Positions 24,801 to 36,800 of a DNA stretch of 64,000 nucleotides are shown here, piece by piece (position 1 is the first letter of the stretch; every line of letters begins with the position of its first letter). The DNA comes from Liolophura sinensis (Eukaryota > Mollusca > Polyplacophora > Chitonida > Chitonidae), in NCBI RefSeq assembly GCF_032854445.1, contig NC_088296.1:27048667-27112666 (forward strand), written 5' to 3'. The notes under the pieces are model-generated. The model was not told where the DNA came from. It did not search any database and worked only from the letters and a program-made list of their open reading frames with translations. Position numbers and translations under genes: made by a program.

Positions 24801-27800
24801 TAAGTTTAAGACGGAAAGTGATGACATGATATCAGACATTACAGTTAAACTTACCACTAACCCAGCTTGATATCATAGGCGTCTGATGATGTGATATCCA
24901 ACATTACAGTCAAACTTACCACTAACCCAGTCCTTGATATCATAGAAGGTGTCTAATGATGTGATATCATATATTAACATTGCCGCATTTGCCTTTCTGT
25001 AGTACATCGGTGCCTGGAAGATAAAACAGGAACTATAACTGATGTCTGTATATCTTCACAAACGAATTCAGCTCATTCAAGTGCCTGTGTACTCAACTAA
25101 CAATTTTAATTGTCATTTACTGTACTGTTTGACCCCTTTAAGCAAAGATGGGTGATCAGATAGGCCAGGAGCAAGTGCTAACCCAAAATCTACACCTAGT
25201 TAAATGGCAACCAGTTATTACAGGGAACAGCTACTGAAAATGGCCTCTATTTCTGTATCTATCTACTGCAAACAGACATCAATATATGCATTTAAATGTC
25301 ATAAAATAAGTTTCCTGCAAAACAAACAAACTGAAATCATCACTTTCAATGATATCATTTAATTCACTAACAACTGAGAGAGAAAATGCGAACTGACTCT
25401 GCGCTCCTGATTATCAGTGACAGTTAATTAAACATAATTAAGGAAGTGCAGGTATAAATAATAGTTTGAACTCTATGTTCAATGTTACTGACTCTGCTGG
25501 GTTAAGTGCTGGTAGTTTATTCGTTTTAAAAAGGCACAGTACACACCGTAATACCATAAGCCATCCCATTCAGCAAGTTTCTACCTCCATCTTGTCTGAT
25601 TCATGCTGTAAATCTTCGACCTTTTCGAGCTCTAAAGTCATTTTTCCACTCCCATGTATGTATACAGTTAAACACAAAGAACTTACTTAAAACAGCTCTG
25701 GCATATTTGGATTTCAAAATGTGGTCAACCTGATTGGGATATACATAACTGCTCCCTTCCTGCCATGCTTACTGTCCTTACCACACCTCTGAGCTTCACA
25801 ATACAGACTAAACTTCCAGGATTTGTAACACCATAACTGCTGGGTGTTCAGTTTCTGTTGTCTTTAAAACAACTCTGGATTTCAAAATGTGGTCAACCTG
25901 ACTGGATATAACACTCTATAACTGCTCCCTTTCCTGCCATGCCTACTGTCCCCACCACACCTCTGAGCTTCACAATACAGGCTAAACTTCCAGGATTTGT
26001 AACACCATAACTGCTGGGTGTTCAATTTCTGTTGTCTTTAAAACAGCTCTGGATTTCAAAATGTGGTCAACCTGACTGGATATAACACTCTATAACTGCT
26101 CCCTTCCTGCCATGCCTACTGTCCCCACCACACCTCTGAGCTTCACAATACAGACTAAACTTCCAGGATTTGTAACACCATAACTGCTGGGTGTTCAATT
26201 TCTGTTGTCTTTAAACAGCTCTGGATTTCAAAATGTGGTCAACCTGACTGGATATAACACTCTATAACTGCTCCTTCCTGCCATGCCTACTGTCCCCACC
26301 ACACCTCTGAGCTTCACAATACAGACTAAACTTCCAGCATTTGTAACACAATAACTGCTGGGTGTTCAATTTCTGTTGTCTTTAAAACAGCTCTGGATTC
26401 AAAATGTGGTCAACCTGATTGGATATACATAACTGCTCCCTTCCTGCCATGCCTACTGTCCTTACCACACCTCTGAGCTTCACAATACAGACCAAACTTC
26501 CAGGATTTGTAACACCATAACTGCTGGGTGTTCAATTTCTGTTGTCTTTAAAACAGCTCTGGATTTCAAAATGTGGTCAACCTGACTGGATATAACACTC
26601 TATAACTGCTCCCTTCCTGCCAAGCCTACTGTCCTTACCACACCTCTGAGCTTCACAATACAGACTAAACTTCCAGGATTTGTAACACCATAACTGCNNN
26701 NNNNNNNNNNNNNNNNNNNNNNNNNNNNNNNNNNNNNNNNNNNNNNNNNNNNNNNNNNNNNNNNNNNNNNNNNNNNNNNNNNNNNNNNNNNNNNNNNNNN
26801 NNNNNNNNNNNNNNNNNNNNNNNNNNNNNNNNNNNNNNNNNNNNNNNNNNNNNNNNNNNNNNNNNNNNNNNNNNNNNNNNNNNNNNNNNNNNNNNNNTCC
26901 CTACCACACCTCTGAGCTTCACAATACAGACTAAACTTCCAGGATTTGTAACACCATAACTGCTGGGTGTTCAATTTCTGTTGTCTTTAAAACAGCTCTG
27001 GATTTCAAAATGTGGTCAACCTGACTGGATATAACACTCTATAACTGCTCCCTTCCTGCCATGCCTACTGTCCTTACCACACCTCTGAGCTTCACAATAC
27101 AGACCAAACTTCCAGGATTTGTAACACCATAACTGCTGGGTGTTCAATTTCTGTTGTCCTTAAAACAGCTCTGGATTTACAAATGTGGTCAACCTGATTG
27201 GATATAAAACTCTATAACTGCTCCCTTCCTGTCATGCCTACCGTCCCCACCACACCTCTGAGCTTCACAATACAGACTAAACTTCCAGGATTTGTAACAC
27301 CAAAACTGCTAGGTGTTCAATTTCTGTTGTCTTTAAAACAGCTCTGGATTTCAAAATGTGGTCAACCTGATTGGATATAAAACTCTATAACTGCTCCCTT
27401 CCTGCCATGCCTACTGTCCCTACCACACCTCTGAGCTTCACAATACAGACTAAACTTCCAGGATTTGTAACACCATAACTGCTAGGTGTTCAATTTCTGT
27501 TGTCTTTAAAACAGCTCTGGATTTCAAAATGTGGTCAACCTGATTGGATATAAAACTCTATAACTGCTCCCTTCCTGCCATGCCTACCGTCCCCACCACA
27601 CCTCTGAGCTTCACAATACAGACTAAACTTCCAGGATTTGTAACACCAAAACTGCTAGGTGTTCAATTTCTGTTGTCTTTAAAACAGCTCTGGATTTCAA
27701 AATGTGGTCAACCTGATTGGATATAAAACTCTATAACTGCTCCCTTCCTGCCATGCCTACTGTCCTTACCACACCTCTGAGCTTCACAATACAGACTAAA

Positions 27801-30800
27801 CTTCCAGGATTTGTAACACCATAACTGCTGGGTGTTCAATTTCTGTTGTCTTTAAAACAGCTCTTAACTTCCAGGATTTGTAACACTATTCCTGTAACTG
27901 CTGTTCACTGGCTGTTGTCTTCTAAATGAGGTCAACCTGCTGACCTTTGCTGTAATTGTTCACTGCCTATTCTCCTCACCATAGCTCTGAACCTTTCCTG
28001 TCCGGCTGTATCCCACACCTGAAGTTTGACTCGATAACTTCCTAATGTCCTGAAAATAAAACAAAACATTCATTCTTACAAGTGAGTAGGAAAACAACCC
28101 ACAAAAACATACATGTAAATGTGTCAGGTAACATCAGAGTACCATAGTGACCATACATGTAAACGTGTCAGGTAACATCAGAGTACCACAGTGAACATAC
28201 ATGTAAACGTGTCAGGTAACATCAGGGTACCATAGTGACCATACATGTAAACGTGTCAGGTAACATCAGAGTACCATGGTGACCATACATGTAAATGTGT
28301 CAGGTAACATCAGAGTACCATGGTGACCATACATGTAAATGTGTCAGGTAACATCAGAGTACCATGGTGACCATACATGTAAATGTGTCAGGTAACATCA
28401 GAGTACCATAGTGACCATACATGTAAACGTGTCAGGTAACATCAGAGTACCACAGTTACCACAAATAAATATGTGAGAAAGTCAGAAATTCAATTTTAAA
28501 GGAGCTATACAAGCAGTTCAATTCAAACTCACTTTTCACCATGCTAAAGGGTATGGAGAGGTGTTATTTTTGAGATGTATGGCCATAAATATCGTGTTTT
28601 GTTCAATGCATATGTTATATTTTGTACTGTCAACATGGGGATCAGTTGAGACAAAAACGAGGTAAAATGTCTGCTTTTTTGTCCTGGAGCAAAGTTCAGA
28701 CACCAACTACATGAATAATAATACCTCAAAGTGGTCAGACTTTCTTCTGCAAATTGTCATATACATCTATAATATTAATCGGGCAACAAGTATCTCCTAA
28801 ATCTATCACATGACCTATGGCAGCTCGCTGAAAATATAAAATATAGCATATGCACTGAACAAAACACAATATTTATGGGCATATATCTCAGAAAGTATTG
28901 AAGATATTTATTTTTTGATTCCATATTCTAAAAGCCAGGGTAGAAACTACCCTGTAGACAGATTTTCAGACTTCTATGTTATGGTCATCCAAAAATGCCT
29001 CCAGAACAGATATCCTATTCGTGACTGTTGAAAATGAACTTTACAGGGTGTTTTTAGATGGTCATATCACAAAAACCACTTGGAATTTGGGGCAGTAACT
29101 TGGGAAACCTTCCTCATATATGTCAAGGAATTTTTAAGAATTTTTTCAGCAAAAATCCAAGAGGGTCAAACAATAGTTGGCTGAAGTGACTCGGAAAGAC
29201 CCCAATGCCTTCAGAGCAAACAATATATAGGAAACACGTACTTCAGAGTCAATCAAAAAATACATTGATCAACATTCATAAAACAAGACAAAGCCTAATG
29301 TAACTCCAAAAACTGAAGCTTCATACACTCATAGGCTGTATTTTGTCTCTTTATAGATGCACATTTTCTTTAGCAGACCTACTGAAAACAACCCTTGCTT
29401 GAGCAGATGCCAAAACCTTACGTTTCTCGTTTGTTTTTTATTGAACTTTTCTCTGGCATATAATATAGTTCAGTCACCAGAGATCATGAGCTTCCTCCAA
29501 ACCTTAGCTTAGATATAATGCCATACTTAGCTGATTTTGTGTTACTTGTCAGTCAGTTGGGTGTTTTTTTTTTTTATTTTTTATTACACAACATATTACC
29601 CGCATAGCAGATTACTACACTGGTTTTACAAAAAAAAGCAATTAGGAGCATGATGCGTCTGTACGGAAAATTCATAATATAAAAAAATAAGAGCAAGTTT
29701 AGCCCATTGGCGAATACGTCTGTATGCTTGGGAGAGACAAGAAGTACATAAGCAAATAAGCATGGCCTGAACAAAGTCTGTGTATACTCACATTTTGTAG
29801 GTGAAGAAGGAAGCCCCAATGGTAGGGCTCACATGTTTGCTGAACATATTCCCCACATAGCGGATTACTACGCTGGTTTTACCCACACCTACAACAGCAA
29901 GACAGCAAGTTTTACACCCTTCATCAATGGTAGGGCTCACATGTTTGCTAAACATATTACCCACATAGCAGATCACTACGCTGGTTTTACCCACACCTAC
30001 AACAGCAAGACAACAAGTTTTACACCCTTCATCAATGGTAGGGCTCACATGTTTGCTAAACATATTACCCACATAGAGGATCACTACGCTGGTTTTACCC
30101 ACACCTACAACAGCAAGACAGCAAGTTTTACACCCTTCATCAATGGTAGGGCTCACATGTTTGCTAAACACATTACCCACATAGCAGATCACTACGCTGG
30201 TTTTACCCACACCTACAACAGCAAGACAGCAAGTTTTACACCCTTCATCAATGGTAGGGCTCACATGTTTGCTGAACATATTACCCACATAGCAGATCAC
30301 TACGCTTGTTTTACCCACACCTACAACAGCAAGACAGCAAGTTTTACACCCTTCATCAATGGTAGGGCTCACATGTTTGCTAAACACATTACCCACATAG
30401 CAGATCACTACGCTGGTTTTACCCACACCTACAACAGCAAGACAGCAAGTTTTACACCCTTCATCAATGGTAGGGCTCACATGTTTGCTAAACATATTAC
30501 CCACATAGCGGATCACTACGCTTGTTTTACCCACACCTACAACAGCAAGACAGCAAGTTTTACACCCTTCATCAATGGTAGGGCTCACATGTTTGCTGAA
30601 CATATTACCCACATAGCAGATCACTACGCTGGTTTTACCCACACCTACAACAGCAAGACAACAAGTTTTACACCCTTCATCAATGGTAGGGCTGACATGT
30701 TTGCTAAACATATTACCCACATAGCAGATCACTACGCTGGTTTTACCCACACCTACAACAGCAAGACAACAAGTTTTACACCCTTCATCAATGGTAGGGC

Positions 30801-33800
30801 TCACATGTTTGCTGAACATATTACCCACATAGCAGATCACTACGCTGGTTTTACCCACACCTACAACAGCAAGGCAGCAAGTTTTACACCCTTCATCAAT
30901 GGTAGGGCTGACATGTTTGCTAAACATATTACCCACATAGCAGATCACTACGCTGGTTTTACCCACACCTACAACAGCAAGACAACAAGTTTTACACCCT
31001 TCATCAATGGTAGGGCTCACATGTTTGCTAAACATATTACCCACATAGCAGATCACTACGCTGGTTTTACCCACACCTACAACAGCAAGGCAGCAAGTTT
31101 TACACCCTTCATCAATGGTAGGGCTCACATGTTTGCTAAACATATTACCCACATAGCAGATCACTACACTGGTTTTACCCACACCTACAACAGCAAGACA
31201 ACAAGTTTTACACCCTTCATCAATGGTAGGGCTCACATGTTTGCTAAACATATTACCCACATCGCAGATCACTACGCTGGTTTTACCCACACCTACAACA
31301 GCAAGGCAGCAAGTTTTACACCCTTCATCAATGGTAGGGCTGACATGTTTGCTGAACATATTACCCACATAGCAGATCACTACGCTGGTTTTACCCACAC
31401 CTACAACAGCAAGACAGCAAGTTTTACACCCTTCATCAATGGTAGGGCTCACATGTTTGCTAAACATATTACCCACATAGCAGATCACTACGCTTGTTTT
31501 ACCCACACCTACAACAGCAAGACAGCAAGTTTTACACCCTTCATCAATGGTAGGGCTCACATGTTTGCTAAACATATTACCCACATAGCGGATCACTACG
31601 CTTGTTTTACCCACACCTACAACAGCAAGGCAGCAAGTTTTACACCCTTCATCAATGGTAGGGCTCACATGTTTGCTGAACATATTACCCACATAGCGGA
31701 TCACTACGCTTGTTTTACCCACACCTACAACAGCAAGACAGCAAGTTTTACACCCTTCATCAATGGTAGGGCTCACATGTTTGCTAAACACATTACCCAC
31801 ATAGCGGATCACTACGCTGGTTTTACCCACACCTACAACAGCAAGACAGCAAGTTTTACACCCTTCATCAATGGTAGGGCTCACATGTTTGCTAAACATA
31901 TTACCCACATAGCGGATCACTACGCTGGTTTTACCCACACCTACAACAGCAAGGCAGCAAGTTTTACACCCTTCATCAATGGTAGGGCTGACATGTTTGC
32001 TAAACATATTACCCACATAGCAGATCACTACGCTGGTTTTACCCACACCTACAACAGCAAGACAGCAAGTTTTACACCCTTCATCAATGGTAGGGCTCAC
32101 ATGTTTGCTAAACACATTACCCACATAGCGGATCACTACGCTTGTTTTACCCACACCTACAACAGCAAGACAGCAAGTTTTACACCCTTCATCAATGGTA
32201 GTGCTCACATGTTTGCTAAACATATTACCCACATAGCGGATCACTACGCTTGTTTTACCCACACCTACAACAGCAAGGCAGCAAGTTTTACACCCTTCAT
32301 CAATGGTAGGGCTGACATGTTTGCTGAACATATTACCCACATAGCGGATCACTACGCTTGTTTTACCCACACCTACAACAGCAAGACAGCAAGTTTTACA
32401 CCCTTCATCAATGGTAGGGCTCACATGTTTGCTAAACACATTACCCACATAGCGGATCACTACGCTTGTTTTACCCACACCTACAACAGCAAGACAGCAA
32501 GTTTTACACCCTTCATCAATGGTAGTGCTCACATGTTTGCTAAACATATTACCCACATAGCGGATCACTACGCTTGTTTTACCCACACCTACAACAGCAA
32601 GGCAGCAAGTTTTACACCCTTCATCAATGGTAGGGCTGACATGTTTGCTGAACATATTACCCACATAGCGGATCACTACGCTTGTTTTACCCACACCTAC
32701 AACAGCAAGACAGCAAGTTTTACACCCTTCATCAATGGTAGGGCTCACATGTTTGCTAAACACATTACCCACATAGCGGATCACTACGCTTGTTTTACCC
32801 ACACCTACAACAGCAAGACAACAAGTTTTACACCCTTCATCAATGGTAGGGCTGACATGTTTGCTGAACACATTACCCACATAGCGGATCACTACGCTTG
32901 TTTTACCCACACCTACAACAGCAAGGCAGCAAGTTTTACACCCTTCATCAATGGTAGGGCTCACATGTTTGCTAAACATATTACCCACATAGCGGATTAC
33001 TACGCTGGTTTTACCCACACCTACAACAGCAAGACAACAAGTTTTACACCCTTCATCAATGGTAGGGCTGACATGTTTGCTAAACATATCACCCACATAG
33101 CGGATCACTACGCTGGTTTTACCCACACCTACAACAGCAAGACAGCAAGTTTTACACCCTTCATCAATGGTAGGGCTCACATGTTTGCTGAACATATTAC
33201 CCACATAGCAGATCACTACGCTGGTTTTACCCACACCTACAACAGCAAGACAGCAAGTTTTACACCCTTCATCAATGGTAGGGCTCACATGTTTGCTGAA
33301 CATATTACCCACATAGCAGATCACTACGCTGGTTTTACCCACACCTACAACAGCAAGACAGCAAGTTTTACACCCTTCATCAATGGTAGGGCTCACATGT
33401 TTGCTGAACATATTACCCACATAGAGGATCACTACGCTTGTTTTACCCACACCTACAACAGCAAGACAACAAGTTTTACACCCTTCATCAATGGTAGGGC
33501 TCACATGTTTGCTGAACATATTACCCACATAGAGGATCACTACGCTTGTTTTACCCACACCTACAACAGCAAGACAACAAGTTTTACACCCTTCATCAAT
33601 GGTAGGGCTCACATGTTTGCTAAACATATTACCCACATAGCGGATCACTACGCTTGTTTTACCCACACCTACAACAGTAAGACAACAAGTTTTACACCCT
33701 TCATCAATGGTAGGGCTGACATGTTTGCTGAACATATTACCCACATAGCAGATCACTACGCTGGTTTTACCCACACCTACAACAGCAAGACAGCAAGTTT

Positions 33801-36800
33801 TACACCCTTCATCAATGGTAGGGCTCACATGTTTGCTGAACATATTACCCACATAGCAGATCACTACGCTGGTTTTACCCACACCTACAACAGCAAGACA
33901 GCAAGTTTTACACCCTTCATCAATGGTAGGGCTGACATGTTTGCTAAACATATTACCCACATAGCAGATCACTACGCTGGTTTTACCCACACCTACAACA
34001 GCAAGACAGCAAGTTTTACACCCTTCATCAATGGTAGGGCTGACATGTTTGTTAAACATATTACCCACATAGCGGATCACTACGCTTGTTTTACCCACAC
34101 CTACAACAGCAAGACAGCAAGTTTTACACCCTTCATCAATGGTAGGGCTGACATGTTTGCTGAACATATTACCCACATAGAGGATCACTACGCTTGTTTT
34201 ACCCACACCTACAACAGCAAGACAACAAGTTTTACACCCTTCATCAATGGTAGGGCTCACATGTTTGCTAAACATATTACCCACATAGAGGATCACTATG
34301 CTGGTTTTACCCACACCTACAACAGCAAGACAGCAAGTTTTACACCCTTCATCAATGGTAGGGCTCACATGTTTGCTAAACACATTACCCACATAGCAGA
34401 TCACTACGCTGGTTTTACCCACACCTACAACAGCAAGACAGCAAGTTTTACACCCTTCATCAATGGTAGGGCTCACATGTTTGCTAAACATATTACCCAC
34501 ATAGCAGATCACTCACTGGTTTTACCCACACCTACAACAGCAAGACAGCAAGTTTTACACCCTTCATCAATGGTAGGGCTCACATGTTTGCTAAACATAT
34601 TACCCACATAGCAGATCACTACGCTGGTTTTACCCACACCTACAACAGCAAGGCAGCAAGTTTTACACCCTTCATCAATGGTAGGGCTGACATGTTTGCT
34701 GAACATATTACCCACATAGCAGATCACTACGCTGGTTTTACCCACACCTACAACAGCAAGACAACAAGTTTTACACCCTTCATCAATGGTAGGGCTCACA
34801 TGTTTGCTAAACATATTACCCACATAGCAGATCACTACGCTGGTTTTACCCACACCTACAACAGCAAGACAGCAAGTTTTACACCCTTCATCAATGGTAG
34901 GGCTCACATGTTTGCTGAACATATTACCCACATAGCAGATCACTACGCTGGTTTTACCCACACCTACAACAGCAAGACAGCAAGTTTTACACCCTTCATC
35001 AATGGTAGGGCTGACATGTTTGCTAAACATATTACCCACATAGCAGATCACTACGCTGGTTTTACCCACACCTACAACAGCAAGACAGCAAGTTTTACAC
35101 CCTTCATCAATGGTAGGGCTGACATGTTTGTTAAACATATTACCCTCATAGCGGATCACTACGCTTGTTTTACCCACACCTACAACAGCAAGACAGCAAG
35201 TTTTACACCCTTCATCAATGGTAGGGCTGACATGTTTGCTGAACATATTACCCACATAGAGGATCACTACGCTTGTTTTACCCACACCTACAACAGCAAG
35301 ACAACAAGTTTTACACCCTTCATCAATGGTAGGGCTCACATGTTTGCTAAACATATTACCCACATAGAGGATCACTATGCTGGTTTTACCCACACCTACA
35401 ACAGCAAGACAGCAAGTTTTACACCCTTCATCAATGGTAGGGCTCACATGTTTGCTAAAAACGTTACCCACATAGCAGATCACTACGCTGGTTTTACCCA
35501 CACCTACAACAGCAAGACAGCAAGTTTTACACCCTTCATCAATGGTAGGGCTCACATGTTTGCTAAACATATTACCCACATAGCAGATCACTACGCTGGT
35601 TTTACCCACACCTACAACAGCAAGACAACAAGTTTTACACCCTTCATCAATGGTAGAGCTCACATGTTTGCTAAACACATTACCCACATAGCAGATCACT
35701 ACGCTGGTTTTACCCACACCTACAACAGCAAGACAGCAAGTTTTACACCCTTCATCAATGGTAGGGCTGACATGTTTGCTAAACATATTACCCACATAGC
35801 AGATCACTACGCTGGTTTTTACCCACACCTACAACAGCAAGATAGCAAGTTTTACACCCTTCATCAATGGTAGGGCTGACATGTTTGCTGAACACATTAC
35901 CCACATAGCAGATCACTACGCTGGTTTTACCCACACCTACAACAGCAAGACAGCAAGTTTTACACCCTTCATCAATGGTAGGGCTCACATGTTTGCTAAA
36001 CATATTACCCACATAGCAGATCACTACGCTGGTTTTACCCACACCTACAACAGCAAGACAGCAAGTTTTACACCCTTCATCAACGGTAGGGCTCACATGT
36101 TTGCTAAACATATAACCCACATAGCAGATCACTACGCTGGTTTTACTCACATATTTACTCATAACTTGTGACTTCATGCACAGAACAGTTCTGACTGTTT
36201 ATCACTGAACCATACTGTCTGAAAATCTCCTTGCATTTGCACAGAGAAATATATTTATAGCTCATGTGTTTGAACCAATGCAAAAAGATAAACAAGAAAA
36301 CAGCTGACCGGGTAGTATGAAAATCTTAACCTGATGGTGGAACTACTGTTCGCTGTTAATATCTGGAATACAAATCTTACATTTTTCAGATATCTATAAC
36401 AGTACATCACCTGAAATTTAACACTCTTTGCGCCGTTCAAAGTAAGGCAATATTGGTCTTTGATAAGCACCTGGCTGGTAACCAGTGTACCGATTTTTAA
36501 TCTGCAAATTTTTCTGAACTCTTCAAAACATGACCTTTTACTAGATGTTATCACAAAGGAAATCCGACATTTTTTTTTTCTTCAAAATGGCTGAGAGCCC
36601 CAAAAGGGCAGGTATTTTGGCAAAACTGTCTCAACACAAGCAAATAAAGAATAAAAGATATCCCTTGCAGAATAAATATAAAAATACTGTTCGAATTGCC
36701 ATCACATGAATACCACACCAAATTTCACAGGCCTATGCTCAAATATGAAACATGCTGATGGAAAGAATCAACATTGTTTATGCCAAATTTTGTCAAAGAG

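Noticed and set aside
29788-36177. Giant repetitive protein genes on either strand (open frames of 1574 and 1592 codons)
   Set aside because: The minus frame is exon 2 plus intron 1 sequence of a Rab gene tandemly repeated, with an acceptor inside each unit. A complete 233-residue Rab is obtained by normal splicing. The plus frame is the antisense shadow.
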